Shown: positions 1-9,606 of the stretch, piece by piece
Numbering within the stretch: the stretch's first letter is position 1
How the letters are laid out: every line of letters begins with the position of its first letter
DNA from: Pseudoalteromonas aurantia 208
GTDB lineage: Bacteria > Pseudomonadota > Gammaproteobacteria > Enterobacterales > Alteromonadaceae
Direction of reading: 5' to 3'
Assembly: GCF_014858725.1 (NCBI RefSeq)
Contig: NZ_AQGV01000012.1
Span: 124,001-188,000 of the forward strand
Length of the DNA stretch: 64,000 nucleotides
Translations under genes and position numbers: made by a program
Notes under the pieces: generated by a model
Told to the model about the DNA's origin: nothing
What the model saw: the letters and a program-made list of their open reading frames with translations, nothing else
The model's database searches: none

Positions 1-812
1 ACGATGCATTTTTTTGTGTTGGCCCATATGCCGAAAAGTTGCCAAAGAGCGCGCAAGAAAACTTAGCGTATCAATGTTTGGTGCATTTTCGAGAACATGT
101 GGCTTCAGATATGCCAAGCGTGTCGTTAACTCTTGAAAAGCGTTTGCCGATAGGATCGGGGCTTGGCTCTAGTGCTTGCTCGGTTGTGGCAACATTTACT
201 GCGTTAAATGAGTTTGCACAAACGAAGTTATCTCAGGAAGCACTGATTGAGTTAATGGCTGACTTTGAGGGGAAGGTTAGTGGTGCTCGCCACTACGACA
301 ATATCACCCCGTGTTACCTAGGTGGGTTGCAGCTAACTTCCCATTTGGTCCCCAACAAGGCAATCAGTGTTCCTGTCAGTGAAGATTGGCACTATGTTGC
401 TGCTTTCCCAGGTTTTGCTTTAAATACTGCTAAAGCGAGAGGCGTACTACCAGTTAGTCTGAGCAATCATGACGCGGTTGAATTTGCACAGCGGTTAGCG
501 AGTTACTGCTTACTAATGCAAGTAGGACGTTTTGATGAAGCATTAGAACTTATGGAAGATAAATTGGCTGAACCTTACAGGCAGTCATTAATAGCTGGTT
601 TTAGTGAAGCAAAATCGGCACTACCTAAATTGGGTGCTGAAATCGTGAGTATTTCAGGAGCAGGCCCGACGTTGTTCACTATTTGTAAGTCGTTGGCCGC
701 AGCTGAACATTGTCAGCAGTGGTTGGAAAAAAATTATATTAATGCGCATGGCTTCAGCCATATTTGCAAGCTAGATAATCGTGGTACTCGTGCCATTTCT
801 TTAGGAGTTTAA
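1..812 (+). CDS. thrB: Homoserine kinase, 5' truncated by window edge
   Basis: Phosphorylates L-homoserine with ATP in threonine synthesis; cytoplasmic GHMP kinase. The frame is open from base 3 (DAFFCVGPYAEKLP), so the true start lies outside the window and the internal TTG at 39 is not the start. The GHMP ATP-binding loop is seen as LPIGSGLGSSACS, and a C-terminal GHMP segment appears as SGAGPTLF. thrC starts one base after the stop, so both belong to the thr operon; thrA would be expected just upstream. Confidence 0.96.
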   Translation, partial: DAFFCVGPYAEKLPKSAQENLAYQCLVHFREHVASDMPSVSLTLEKRLPIGSGLGSSACSVVATFTALNEFAQTKLSQEALIELMADFEGKVSGARHYDNITPCYLGGLQLTSHLVPNKAISVPVSEDWHYVAAFPGFALNTAKARGVLPVSLSNHDAVEFAQRLASYCLLMQVGRFDEALELMEDKLAEPYRQSLIAGFSEAKSALPKLGAEIVSISGAGPTLFTICKSLAAAEHCQQWLEKNYINAHGFSHICKLDNRGTRAISLGV

Positions 813-813
813 A

Positions 814-2097
814 ATGAACCTCGTAAATTTAAAAGATAAACAACAACAGGTATCCTTTACGGAGGCGGTAAAAACGGGGTTAGGACGAAATCAAGGTGTA
901 TTTTTCCCCACTGATTTACGAAAACTCAGCGATGTAGATGCATTACTTGATTTGCCATTTGTAGAACGAAGTACAGAAATACTTGCACATTTAATTGGCA
1001 ATGAATTGCCTAAAGATACATTAGCAGACATGGTTCAGCGGGCTTTTAACTTTCCGGTGAAGTTAGAGAAAGTAGATGATAAAAACTATTGCTTGGAACT
1101 CTTTCATGGACCAACGCTTGCGTTTAAAGACTTTGGTGGGCGTTTTATGGCTGAATGTGTGGGGTTATTCAATCAAGGTGAACGCGTCACTATTTTAACC
1201 GCAACTAGCGGCGATACGGGGGCGGCTGTTGCTCACGCATTTTATAAAAAAGCCAATGTTGATGTGGTAATTTTGTATCCTGAAGGCAAAATATCACTGG
1301 CTCAGCAAAAACTATTCACCACTTTAGGTGAAAATATACATTGTTATGCGGTTGATGGTAGTTTTGATGATTGTCAGGCGCTAGTAAAACAAGCCTTTTT
1401 AGATGAAGAGCTAAAAAGTAAATTAGGACTTAACTCTGCAAATTCAATTAATATAAGCCGTTTAGTGGCGCAAGTTTGCTATTATTTTGAAGCCTTAGCG
1501 CAATTACCGAAATCAGAGCGTGACAATGTGCATGTATCGGTGCCAAGTGGTAATTTTGGCAATGTGTGTGCTGCGATGATAGGTTCTGTCATTGGTTTGC
1601 CTATTGCTAAGCTATCAGCAACAACAAATCAAAATGACACTGTTCCACGATTTGTTCACTCTGGTGATTGGGCACCAAAAGCAACAATGGAATCATTATC
1701 AAACGCAATGGATGTGAGTAAACCTAATAATTGGCCAAGAGTGCAAAGCATGTTGGGCTCTGAGCAGTTTAGTAAACATGATTTTTATTCACGTAGCGTG
1801 TCTGAGCAAGTGACAGAGAAAGTGATGCGAGAAATTGCCCATACAGGGTATATCGCTGAGCCACATACAGCTATTGCGTTCGAAGGGCTACGTCATGATA
1901 AAGGTGAAAATAGCATCGGTATATTTTTAGCAACGGCGCACCCTGCTAAATTTAAAGAGTCAGTTGAAAATGTGTTAGGTCAAGAAATTGCGATGCCTCG
2001 CGTTTTGCAAGACGCGTTAGATAAAAGCTGTTTGGCGCAACCGTTGGGTGCAGATTATCAACAATTAAAAGCAGCGATGTTTGAAAAACTGTTATAG
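814..2097 (+). CDS. thrC: Threonine synthase
   Basis: PLP enzyme converting O-phosphohomoserine to threonine, the last step of the pathway. 427 residues, the normal size for the proteobacterial form. The PLP lysine is K105 in LAFKDFGGRF; the phosphate-binding region TSGDTGAAVA follows. The ATG lies 1 base after thrB with GGAG (806-809) as Shine-Dalgarno, so translation is probably coupled. A hairpin 36 bases after the stop likely ends the operon. Confidence 0.97.
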   Translation: MNLVNLKDKQQQVSFTEAVKTGLGRNQGVFFPTDLRKLSDVDALLDLPFVERSTEILAHLIGNELPKDTLADMVQRAFNFPVKLEKVDDKNYCLELFHGPTLAFKDFGGRFMAECVGLFNQGERVTILTATSGDTGAAVAHAFYKKANVDVVILYPEGKISLAQQKLFTTLGENIHCYAVDGSFDDCQALVKQAFLDEELKSKLGLNSANSINISRLVAQVCYYFEALAQLPKSERDNVHVSVPSGNFGNVCAAMIGSVIGLPIAKLSATTNQNDTVPRFVHSGDWAPKATMESLSNAMDVSKPNNWPRVQSMLGSEQFSKHDFYSRSVSEQVTEKVMREIAHTGYIAEPHTAIAFEGLRHDKGENSIGIFLATAHPAKFKESVENVLGQEIAMPRVLQDALDKSCLAQPLGADYQQLKAAMFEKLL

Positions 2098-2132
2098 AGA
2101 TTAAAATCGATATATCGTGATGATAGGTATTT

Positions 2133-2155
2133 AAGAGTCGATTTGCTCGGCTCTT
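2133..2155 (+). terminator. Probable terminator of the thr operon
   Basis: An 8-bp stem (AAGAGTCG with CGGCTCTT, one G-T pair) and 7-base loop lies just after thrC. The following tract is AT-rich (atatt) without a clean T run, so termination strength is uncertain. Confidence 0.5.
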
Positions 2156-2348
2156 ATATTAATAACTTTAATTCACTGGTTTTTATTTATTAAAATTATA
2201 AATGTTTAAATAAAAAAATATCATTGCATAAACACTGTGAAATAAATTCAATCCCTGTTTAAATATGCTCACGCCTACAGCATAGGCAATACACGCATTA
2301 GAGCGTACAATACGGCTTTTATACCTTTACGTGCCCCTAGGAGACCCC

Positions 2349-3605
2349 ATGTTAGAACGTAACATGAACATTGCAGACTTTGATCCAGAATTATTTAACG
2401 CGATTGAGCTTGAAACAACTCGTCAAGAAGAACACATTGAACTTATCGCGTCTGAAAACTACTGTAGCCCACGCGTTCTTGAAGCGCAGGGTTCGCAGTT
2501 AACAAATAAATACGCAGAAGGTTACCCAGGTAAGCGTTACTACGGTGGTTGTGAGCATGTCGATGTTGTTGAGCAGCTAGCGATTGATCGTGCTAATGCA
2601 CTGTTTGGCTCAACTTACGCCAATGTTCAGCCGCATGCCGGTTCTCAAGCAAATGCAGCGGTATTTTTAGCGCTGTTAGACGCTGGTGATACTGTACTTG
2701 GTATGAGCTTAGCCCATGGTGGCCATTTGACTCATGGTTCTCATGTGAGCTTTTCTGGTAAATTGTATAATGCAGTGCAATACGGACTTAATGAAGCAAC
2801 GGGTGAGATTGATTATGAGCAAGTAGAAGCGTTAGCGCTTGAGCATAAACCTAAAATGATCATCGGTGGGTTCTCTGCTTATTCTGGCATTGTTGACTGG
2901 GCTAAATTCCGAGAAATTGCAGATAAAGTCGGTGCATATTTATTTGTTGATATGGCGCACGTTGCAGGTTTAATTGCTGCTGGTGTATATCCAAGCCCTG
3001 TGCCTCACGCACATGTTGTCACCACGACAACACATAAAACACTTGCTGGTCCGCGCGGTGGTTTGATCATTTCGGCATGTGATGATGAAGCGATTTATAA
3101 AAAACTGAACAGTGCAGTATTCCCTGGCGGCCAAGGTGGCCCTCTATGTCATGTTATTGCGGCTAAAGCAGTTGCGTTTAAAGAAGCACTTCAACCTGAA
3201 TTTAAAGCATATCAAACACAAGTTGTTAAAAATGCTCAAACGATGGTGTCGGTTTTACAAGAACGTGGCTATAAGGTTGTTTCTGGAAAAACTGAAAACC
3301 ATTTGTTTTTACTAGATCTTATTGATAAAGATATCACGGGTAAAGATGCAGATGCTGCATTAGGTCGTGCCAATATTACGGTTAATAAGAATTCAGTACC
3401 AAATGATCCTCGTTCACCATTTGTGACATCGGGTTTGCGTATAGGCTCTCCTGCGATTACGCGTCGCGGTTTTAAAGAGACTGAGTCTCGTGAATTGGCT
3501 GGTTGGATTTGTGATGTACTAGACAATATTAATGATGAGTCAGTACAAGCGGATGTAAAAGAAAAAGTGAAAGCTATCTGTGCTAAATTACCCGTTTACG
3601 CATAA
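2349..3605 (+). CDS. glyA: Serine hydroxymethyltransferase
   Basis: PLP enzyme interconverting serine and glycine with tetrahydrofolate, the main source of one-carbon units. I chose ATG 2349 rather than GTG 2331 because AGGAG (2339-2343) sits 5 bases upstream and the start [12 protein letters not shown] matches the family; this gives 418 residues against 417 in E. coli. The PLP lysine is in [11 protein letters not shown] near residue 230. It is monocistronic: a 230-base upstream gap follows the thr terminator, and a strong terminator follows. Confidence 0.97.
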   Translation: MLERNMNIADFDPELFNAIELETTRQEEHIELIASENYCSPRVLEAQGSQLTNKYAEGYPGKRYYGGCEHVDVVEQLAIDRANALFGSTYANVQPHAGSQANAAVFLALLDAGDTVLGMSLAHGGHLTHGSHVSFSGKLYNAVQYGLNEATGEIDYEQVEALALEHKPKMIIGGFSAYSGIVDWAKFREIADKVGAYLFVDMAHVAGLIAAGVYPSPVPHAHVVTTTTHKTLAGPRGGLIISACDDEAIYKKLNSAVFPGGQGGPLCHVIAAKAVAFKEALQPEFKAYQTQVVKNAQTMVSVLQERGYKVVSGKTENHLFLLDLIDKDITGKDADAALGRANITVNKNSVPNDPRSPFVTSGLRIGSPAITRRGFKETESRELAGWICDVLDNINDESVQADVKEKVKAICAKLPVYA

Positions 3606-3640
3606 TTTAGCGCACACAATTAGAGATTTTTGATATCATT

Positions 3641-3666
3641 AAGGCCGCTATTTAGCGGCCTTTTTT
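3641..3666 (+). terminator. Rho-independent terminator of glyA
   Basis: A perfect stem AAGGCCGCTA / TAGCGGCCTT with a tiny loop followed by six T. It separates glyA from nrdR and the riboflavin cluster. Confidence 0.9.
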
Positions 3667-3690
3667 GTATCCAGTTATAAGTGAACAACT

Positions 3691-4140
3691 ATGCATTGCC
3701 CATTTTGTACCGCCAAAGACACAAAAGTAATTGACTCGCGCCTTGTGAGCTCTGGTCATCAAGTGCGTCGTCGTCGCGAATGTATTGAATGTCATGAGCG
3801 TTTTACCACCTTCGAAGGTGCCGAACTTGTGATGCCAAGAGTGATAAAGCAAGATGGTTCAAGGGAGCCGTTTAATGAAGATAAGCTCATTAATGGGTTG
3901 CACCGAGCTCTGGAAAAAAGACCGGTCAGTACCGAGCAAGTAGATGAAGTGATTCATGAGATTAAATCTACTATTCGAGCCACAGGTGAACGTGAGATCC
4001 CAAGTCATATGATTGGTGAATGCATAATGCAAGCCTTAAAAAAGCTAGATAAAGTAGCTTATGTGCGCTTTGCGTCGGTATATCGCTCTTTTGAGGATGT
4101 ACGAGAATTTGGTGAAGAAATAGCACGGTTAGGGGATTAG
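3691..4140 (+). CDS. nrdR: Transcriptional repressor NrdR
   Basis: Zinc-ribbon and ATP-cone repressor of ribonucleotide reductase genes. 149 residues, as in E. coli. Zinc ligands C3, C6, C31 and C34 are present (CPFC, CIEC), followed by an arginine-rich stretch and the ATP-cone ([11 protein letters not shown]). Starts 25 bases after the glyA terminator; ribD begins 2 bases after its stop, the usual nrdR-ribD arrangement of gammaproteobacteria. Confidence 0.97.
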   Translation: MHCPFCTAKDTKVIDSRLVSSGHQVRRRRECIECHERFTTFEGAELVMPRVIKQDGSREPFNEDKLINGLHRALEKRPVSTEQVDEVIHEIKSTIRATGEREIPSHMIGECIMQALKKLDKVAYVRFASVYRSFEDVREFGEEIARLGD

Positions 4141-4142
4141 CG

Positions 4143-5249
4143 GTGTTTAGTGAACAAGATAAGTCATATATGACGCGTGCAATTGAGTTAGCACAGCAAG
4201 GTCAATATACCACCACACCAAACCCAAATGTGGGATGTGTCATTGTAAAAAATGGTCGTATTATTGGTGAAGGCTTTCACCAAAAGGCTGGAGAAAGCCA
4301 TGCTGAAGTTCATGCTCTTCAAGAAGCTGGCACTCACGCGAGAGGTGCTACGGTTTACGTTACATTAGAACCTTGTAGCCACTTTGGGAAAACACCACCG
4401 TGCGCAAAAGGTTTGATTGATGCAGGTGTGAACAAAGTGATTGCAGCTATGGTGGATCCAAATCCACAGGTTGCCGGCCGTGGTTTAGCCATGCTAAAAC
4501 AGGCGGGAGTTGAAACAGCGTTTGGGTTATTAGAGGAACAGGCTCGGGCCTTAAATGATGGCTTTCTTAAGCGAATGGAATTTGGACTCCCATTTGTAAG
4601 TTGTAAGCTGGCTGCGTCAGTGGATGGAAAAACCGCGTTGAGTAATGGTCAAAGTAAGTGGATAACTTCTTCAGCTGCGCGAAGAGATGTACAAATATTT
4701 AGAGCCCGAAGTTGTGCTGTCCTTACGGGGGCCGACACCGTTTTAGTTGACGATGCAAAAATGAATGTCCGTGAAAGTGAGTGTGATATTTCTCTTCCTG
4801 AAGGTAAGCAATTACGTCAGCCTACCAGAGTCATATTTGATTCACAAAATAGACTCTCACCAAACTTACCTTTGTTTAAAATTGATTCCCCCGTTATTAT
4901 TTTAAGAACCAGTCTTGATAATTCTCATGACTGGCCGCACTTTGTAGAACAAGTGGTTGTCCCTGATAGCAAATTAAAAATTAATTGTCATGCGGCATTG
5001 GCTTTGCTTGCTCAACGCGGTATTAATCGAGTATGGCTTGAAGCTGGGGCAACTTTGGCAGGTGTTTTTCATCAACAAACACTAATAGATGAATTTGTTA
5101 TTTATCTCGCCCCTAAAATAATTGGCCATGATGGACGTGGGTTGTTTAACACACAAACAATAGCATGCATGAATGATATAGCGACACTTAATTTTACGAG
5201 TGTTGAACGCATAGATGAAGACGTTCGTTTAATATTAAGACCAAGCTGA
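4143..5249 (+). CDS. ribD: Riboflavin deaminase/reductase RibD
   Basis: Bifunctional enzyme carrying out the deamination and side-chain reduction after GTP ring opening. 368 residues. The N-terminal deaminase has the zinc motif H53-A-E plus C78 and C87 (PCSHFGKTPPC); the C-terminal RibD reductase domain starts near residue 150 (FVSCKLAASVDGKTAL). The start is GTG, 2 bases after nrdR, so it is likely coupled. Part of nrdR-ribD-ribE-ribBA. Confidence 0.96.
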   Translation: MFSEQDKSYMTRAIELAQQGQYTTTPNPNVGCVIVKNGRIIGEGFHQKAGESHAEVHALQEAGTHARGATVYVTLEPCSHFGKTPPCAKGLIDAGVNKVIAAMVDPNPQVAGRGLAMLKQAGVETAFGLLEEQARALNDGFLKRMEFGLPFVSCKLAASVDGKTALSNGQSKWITSSAARRDVQIFRARSCAVLTGADTVLVDDAKMNVRESECDISLPEGKQLRQPTRVIFDSQNRLSPNLPLFKIDSPVIILRTSLDNSHDWPHFVEQVVVPDSKLKINCHAALALLAQRGINRVWLEAGATLAGVFHQQTLIDEFVIYLAPKIIGHDGRGLFNTQTIACMNDIATLNFTSVERIDEDVRLILRPS

Positions 5250-5259
5250 TAGAGGCATT

Positions 5260-5916
5260 ATGTTTACAGGTATAATTGAAGCAACCGGCACGCTCACTGA
5301 GTTGTCAGCCAACCACGGTGACTTAACTGTTCGAGTCAAAAGTGACACGTTACAGATGAATGATGTGAAGCTTGGAGACAGCATCGCAACCAATGGTGTG
5401 TGCCTGACTGTTATTGAAAAGTATAGTGATGGTTTTAAAGCTGACCTATCAAATGAGACTTTACATCTGACATTGTTTGCACAGTATAAAGTGGGTCAAA
5501 AAGTAAATTTAGAGAAGGCCTTGCAACCGATATCGCGACTTGGAGGACATTTAGTGTCAGGTCATGTTGATGGTGTAGCCACGATTGAAAGTGTAACGTC
5601 AAATGCACGAGCGACAGAGTATTGGTTAGCAGTACCAGATGACCTAATGAAATATATTCCTTATAAAGGCTCAGTTGCAATTGATGGTATAAGCTTGACA
5701 GTCAATGAGATAAAAGAAAACAAATTTAAACTGACAATCGTACCCCATACGGCACAAGAAACCACCATTGTAGACTTTCAAGTTGGCTCAAAGGTTAATT
5801 TAGAAGTCGATCAAATTTCTCGTTATTTAGAGCGTTTGATACAAGGGGCGCAAATGCCAGCGAAAGAATCAACTCTCACAACGAATTTGTTAGCCAAAGC
5901 GGGCTTTATAAAGTAA
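5260..5916 (+). CDS. ribE: Riboflavin synthase alpha chain
   Basis: Dismutates two 6,7-dimethyl-8-ribityllumazines to riboflavin. 218 residues made of two lumazine-binding repeats, each opening with the typical pattern (MFTGIIEATG at residue 1; LGGHLVSGHVDGVA near residue 95). Shine-Dalgarno AGAGG precedes the ATG. Called ribC in E. coli nomenclature. Lies 10 bases after ribD in the same operon. Confidence 0.96.
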   Translation: MFTGIIEATGTLTELSANHGDLTVRVKSDTLQMNDVKLGDSIATNGVCLTVIEKYSDGFKADLSNETLHLTLFAQYKVGQKVNLEKALQPISRLGGHLVSGHVDGVATIESVTSNARATEYWLAVPDDLMKYIPYKGSVAIDGISLTVNEIKENKFKLTIVPHTAQETTIVDFQVGSKVNLEVDQISRYLERLIQGAQMPAKESTLTTNLLAKAGFIK

Positions 5917-5948
5917 CCCGATAGCAAATCAAAATAGACAGGTAAATT

Positions 5949-7061
5949 ATGAATTTAAATAGTGCGCAAGAGATCATTGATGATATAAAAGCCGGTAAAA
6001 TGGTTATTTTAATGGATGATGAAGACCGCGAAAACGAAGGGGATTTAATTGTGGCAGCTGAACACATTTCGGCTGATACAATTAACTTTATGGCCACTCA
6101 TGGTCGTGGGCTTATTTGTCTAACAATGACTCAAGAGCGTTGTCAACAATTAGACTTACCATTGATGGTTCGCAATAATGGTGCACAGTTTTCAACTAAC
6201 TTTACCATGTCTATAGAAGCTGCGAAGGGCGTAACAACAGGCATATCTGCTGCTGACCGAGCGCGGACTGTGCAAGCTGCGGTAGCCAAAGGTGCCGTAC
6301 CGCAAGATATTGTACAACCAGGCCACATTTTTCCAATTATGGCACAAGCTGGTGGTGTCTTGACTCGGGCAGGTCATACCGAGGCGGGGTGTGACTTAGC
6401 GCGCTTGGCTGGTTTGGAGCCTTCATCTGTTATCGTTGAAATATTGAATGCCGACGGCACGATGGCACGTCGTCCACAGCTTGAGGTTTTTGCAAAGGAG
6501 CACGGGATAAAAATTGGCACTATTGCTGACCTCATCGAATATAGAAACTTGAATGAAACGACGATAGAGAAGGTTGCTGAATGTAAATTACCAACTGAGT
6601 TTGGTGAATTTAACTTAGTAACTTATAAAGATACAATTGATAGTCAGCTGCATTACGTGATGAAGCGCGGTGAAATTAGTACAACTGAACCTACATTGGT
6701 ACGAGTACATTTACAAAGCACATTTAATGATGTGTTGCTTTCCGACCGAGGTGCAGATCGTAGCTGGAGTTTGCACAGTGCAATGAAGCACATTAGTGAA
6801 AATAATGGCGTGCTTGTGATTCTAGGAAAACAAGAAGATCCAACTGACATTGAAGCGATGGTAAAAGCATTTTCCGCAGAAGATGCTGGCGAAAGTGTTA
6901 ATCATCGCAAGTTTCAAGGTACATCTCGTACTGTTGGTGTTGGGTCGCAGATCTTGGCCGATTTAGGTATTCAAAAAATGCGTTTAATGAGTATGCCTAA
7001 AAAGTATCATGCACTCTCTGGCTTTCATTTAGAAGTGGTAGAATACGTTGAACCAAAATAG
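5949..7061 (+). CDS. ribBA: DHBP synthase with a degenerate GTP cyclohydrolase II-like domain
   Basis: The N-terminal 200 residues are 3,4-dihydroxy-2-butanone-4-phosphate synthase, with the acidic active-site loop [11 protein letters not shown] near residue 21 and [13 protein letters not shown] near 135. The C-terminal part resembles GTP cyclohydrolase II in its opening ([11 protein letters not shown]) and in VRVH, but the stretch that should hold the three zinc cysteines (C-x10-C-x-C) reads [20 protein letters not shown], without cysteine. I infer that only the RibB activity remains and that a separate ribA must exist elsewhere. Lies 32 bases after ribE. Confidence 0.93.
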   Translation: MNLNSAQEIIDDIKAGKMVILMDDEDRENEGDLIVAAEHISADTINFMATHGRGLICLTMTQERCQQLDLPLMVRNNGAQFSTNFTMSIEAAKGVTTGISAADRARTVQAAVAKGAVPQDIVQPGHIFPIMAQAGGVLTRAGHTEAGCDLARLAGLEPSSVIVEILNADGTMARRPQLEVFAKEHGIKIGTIADLIEYRNLNETTIEKVAECKLPTEFGEFNLVTYKDTIDSQLHYVMKRGEISTTEPTLVRVHLQSTFNDVLLSDRGADRSWSLHSAMKHISENNGVLVILGKQEDPTDIEAMVKAFSAEDAGESVNHRKFQGTSRTVGVGSQILADLGIQKMRLMSMPKKYHALSGFHLEVVEYVEPK

Positions 7062-7098
7062 CGACTGAGGCGCATATGTTTGCGTGATTAAAGGTTGT

Positions 7099-7126
7099 TT
7101 GGGGAAAGCTAAAGTTGTGCTATTAT
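7099..7126 (+). promoter_or_regulatory. Possible promoter for ribH-nusB
   Basis: TTGGGG and TATTAT spaced by 16 bases stand in the 149-base gap after ribBA. Transcription would begin near 7133 and leave a leader of about 78 bases before ribH. The leader can form an imperfect hairpin (ACC..CTAC with GTAG..GGT, around 7153-7191). No FMN riboswitch core is visible. Confidence 0.4.
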
Positions 7127-7210
7127 GCGCACCAATTTGGCAATTGCTCATACCAAGCTACTTCTATGTAAGAGGGTAGGTGTGGTATTACACAAGATTA
7201 GGATCATCTA

Positions 7211-7675
7211 ATGAATATTATTGAAGGTAACAAGTACGCGCCAGGCAAGAAATTTGCCATTGTCATATCACGTTTCAATGACTTCATCGGAAGCAGTTTA
7301 CTTGACGGTGCTGTTGATGAGTTAAAACGCACTGGCGGTGTCAGTGATGATGATATTACTGTGGTATATGTTCCGGGTGCTGTAGAATTGCCTCTTGCTG
7401 CGAAACGTATTGCAATGAAGAAAGAGTTTGACGCAATAATTGCACTGGGTGTGATTATTCGTGGTGGTACGCCACACTTTGATTTGGTTGCAAATGAATC
7501 CAATAAAGGATTAGCAAGTGTTTCATTAGATTATGATATTCCAGTTGCATTTGGTGTTTTGACCACTGAAAGTATCGAGCAAGCTATTGAACGTGCGGGA
7601 ACTAAGATGGGCAACAAAGGTGGCGAAGCTGCACTTGGTGCGCTAGAAATGGTTAACGTACTCGATAAAATTTAA
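7211..7675 (+). CDS. ribH: 6,7-dimethyl-8-ribityllumazine synthase
   Basis: Condenses the DHBP and ribityl-pyrimidine branches to lumazine, the substrate of RibE. 154 residues, typical size. Family motifs: SRFNDFI near residue 18, VPGAVELP near 57, and [12 protein letters not shown] near 81 with the catalytic histidine. AGGA stands 8 bases before the ATG. nusB follows after 11 bases, the conserved ribH-nusB pair. Confidence 0.97.
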   Translation: MNIIEGNKYAPGKKFAIVISRFNDFIGSSLLDGAVDELKRTGGVSDDDITVVYVPGAVELPLAAKRIAMKKEFDAIIALGVIIRGGTPHFDLVANESNKGLASVSLDYDIPVAFGVLTTESIEQAIERAGTKMGNKGGEAALGALEMVNVLDKI

Positions 7676-7686
7676 GAGGATCCTCA

Positions 7687-8097
7687 GTGAAACCAGCAGC
7701 AAGACGTAAAGCGCGCGTATTAGCACTACAAGCCGTGTACTCATGGCAATTAAGTGGCAACCCAATTGGTGACATCGAGCAACAAATGTTGATTGAAAAT
7801 GATGTTACGAAAGTGGATGTTGAGTATTTTAAAGATTTAGCGCGTGGCGTTGCAGTTAATCAAAAACAGCTTGATGAAATTGTTACTCCTCACTTATCTC
7901 GTCCATTTGATGATTTAGATATGGTAGAAAGAGCTGTACTTCGTGTGAGTGCATATGAACTTAAATTCCGCGAAGACGTTCCTTACAAAGTTGCTATCAA
8001 TGAAGGTATTGAGTTAGCTAAAATATTTGGTGCAGAAGACAGTCATAAGTTTGTCAATGGAGTGCTAGATAAAGCGGTTAAAGATATCCGCAAGTAA
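7687..8097 (+). CDS. nusB: Transcription antitermination factor NusB
   Basis: Binds boxA RNA with NusE/S10 in rRNA antitermination. 136 residues, all-helical family; the N-terminal [19 protein letters not shown] and C-terminal [10 protein letters not shown] motifs are diagnostic. GTG start with AGAGGAT (7675-7681) upstream. The gene is followed at once by a hairpin with a T run, which also reaches the start of thiL. Confidence 0.96.
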   Translation: MKPAARRKARVLALQAVYSWQLSGNPIGDIEQQMLIENDVTKVDVEYFKDLARGVAVNQKQLDEIVTPHLSRPFDDLDMVERAVLRVSAYELKFREDVPYKVAINEGIELAKIFGAEDSHKFVNGVLDKAVKDIRK

Positions 8098-8107
8098 GGG
8101 CAACAAA

Positions 8108-8143
8108 AAGGAGAGCCGGCGTTGGCCGGCTTTTTTGTGTATG
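8108..8143 (+). promoter_or_regulatory. Hairpin between Shine-Dalgarno and start codon of thiL; also terminator-like
   Basis: AAGGAG (8108-8113) is followed by a 7-bp GC-rich stem AGCCGGC (8114-8120) / GCCGGCT (8125-8131) with loop GTTG, then a T run to 8136, then GTGT and ATG 8141. As DNA this is a classic intrinsic terminator for nusB. No other Shine-Dalgarno exists near ATG 8141; if the hairpin folds, AAGGAG lies about 9 bases from the ATG. It may act as partial terminator, as structured ribosome-binding site, or both. Confidence 0.7.
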
Positions 8144-9103
8144 AAGGAATTTGAATTAATCAATCGCTATTTCACTGGTCGAGGCGTTGCACGACGAGAT
8201 GTAGATTTAGGGATTGGAGATGATTGTGCACTTGTTAACGTTCCAGAGCATTGTCAGTTAGCAATAACAACAGACACGCTTGTTGAGGACGTTCACTTTT
8301 TTTCAGATATACCACCTCGGGCATTAGGTCATCGAGTTTTGGCTGTTAACCTAAGTGATTTAGCTGCAATGGGGGCAGAGCCAACTTGGGTGTCGTTAGG
8401 CTTAACATTGCCTAATATTGACCCCAATTGGTTAGATGAGTTTACCGAAGGCATGCATGAGATAGCTGAATATTTTAATGTTCAGATTATCGGCGGAGAC
8501 ACGACCCAAGGGCCACTGACCATCACTATTTGTGCTAAGGGCATTGTACCGAAAGGAAAAGCTTTGACTCGTTCAGGTGCAAAGGTTGGTGATTGGGTTT
8601 ATGTCACCGGTTCTTTGGGTGATGCAGGGTTGGCCATTGAAAGCCGCAAAAATGGCTGGCAATTAGACGATGAGGCGTTTGCCTGTGCATTACAGCGCTT
8701 TCACTTTCCATCGCCACGTGTTGCAGCAGGACAAGCTTTACGAGGCATAGCTTCGTCTGCGATAGATATTTCGGATGGGTTACTTGCCGATTTGTCGCAT
8801 ATATTGCGCCAATCAGGTGTTGCAGCTCAAATAAATGCAGATATGGTTCCGATGTCAGACGCGTTACGAAACAGCGTATCAGTAGAGCAATCTTTACAAT
8901 TAGCGCTGGCGTATGGTGATGATTATGAGTTGCTGTTTACTGTTTCTGAAGGAAGTAAGCTTGCTATGGAAGCAAAGCTACGTCAGTACGGTGTTGAGCC
9001 TGTCTGTATTGGCCAAATCCAAGCAGGAGATGGCAATATCGAATTATTATATGAAAACCACCCTTGGCCTTTTCCAAAGACTGGTTTTGAGCACTTTAGC
9101 TAG
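8141..9103 (+). CDS. thiL: Thiamine-monophosphate kinase
   Basis: Phosphorylates thiamine monophosphate to the diphosphate cofactor. AIRS/PurM-like fold, 320 residues from ATG 8141 (MKEFELINRYF matches the family). GIGDDCALV (ATP/Mg site) comes near residue 24, TDTLVEDVHF near 45 and GGDTTQG near 117. TTG 8135 lies in the T run of the upstream hairpin and is unlikely. pgpA follows after 8 bases, as in E. coli nusB-thiL-pgpA. Confidence 0.95.
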   Translation: MKEFELINRYFTGRGVARRDVDLGIGDDCALVNVPEHCQLAITTDTLVEDVHFFSDIPPRALGHRVLAVNLSDLAAMGAEPTWVSLGLTLPNIDPNWLDEFTEGMHEIAEYFNVQIIGGDTTQGPLTITICAKGIVPKGKALTRSGAKVGDWVYVTGSLGDAGLAIESRKNGWQLDDEAFACALQRFHFPSPRVAAGQALRGIASSAIDISDGLLADLSHILRQSGVAAQINADMVPMSDALRNSVSVEQSLQLALAYGDDYELLFTVSEGSKLAMEAKLRQYGVEPVCIGQIQAGDGNIELLYENHPWPFPKTGFEHFS

Positions 9104-9111
9104 GAGAAGGT

Positions 9112-9591
9112 TTGGCTAAGCAGTTTAATTTAAAACGACCCCACCAATTTTTTGGTTTAGGGTTTGGCTTAGGGTTATCTCCTGTCGCACCTGGTACTGT
9201 AGGTACATTTGCGGCTTTACCCTTTATCTTTATTACTTACAGTTACCCATTGTGGTTGCAGTGTGTGTTTGCGATTGTGATTAGTGTTTTTGGCTTGTGG
9301 GCTTGTGGGCAAACGGCAAAAGACGTACAAGTACATGATCACCCAGCTATTGTATGGGACGAAGTCGCAGGGTTCTATATTACAATGTTAGGTGCGGCAT
9401 TAAGTTGGCAAACTTTACTTGCTGGGTTTCTGTTGTTCCGTTTCTTTGATATTGTAAAACCTGGGCCGATTAAATTATTAGATAAGCGTTTAAAAGGCGG
9501 CTGGGGCATAATGGCTGATGATATTTTAGCAGGTGTTTTTTCATTGATTTGTTTACAGGCTTTGCTCAAAACGGGTGTTTTAGCAGGCTAA
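9112..9591 (+). CDS. pgpA: Phosphatidylglycerophosphatase A
   Basis: Inner-membrane phosphatase making phosphatidylglycerol from its phosphate. 159 residues with membrane segments; family motifs GLGLSPVAPGTVGT near residue 19 and the acidic IVWDEVAGF near 80 and FRFFDIVKPGP near 108. The start is TTG 9112 with AGGAGAAGG ending 2 bases upstream; the frame has no better start. Operon with thiL. Confidence 0.94.
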   Translation: MAKQFNLKRPHQFFGLGFGLGLSPVAPGTVGTFAALPFIFITYSYPLWLQCVFAIVISVFGLWACGQTAKDVQVHDHPAIVWDEVAGFYITMLGAALSWQTLLAGFLLFRFFDIVKPGPIKLLDKRLKGGWGIMADDILAGVFSLICLQALLKTGVLAG

Positions 9592-9606
9592 TTTAGGCTG
9601 ATATTT

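Noticed and set aside
3112..3526. Extra frames on both strands inside glyA
   Set aside because: Shadow frames of a conserved gene; codon periodicity belongs to glyA.
5900..7210. FMN riboswitch in the rib cluster
   Set aside because: No conserved AGGGTGAAATTCC core or the paired elements before ribD, ribE, ribBA or ribH.
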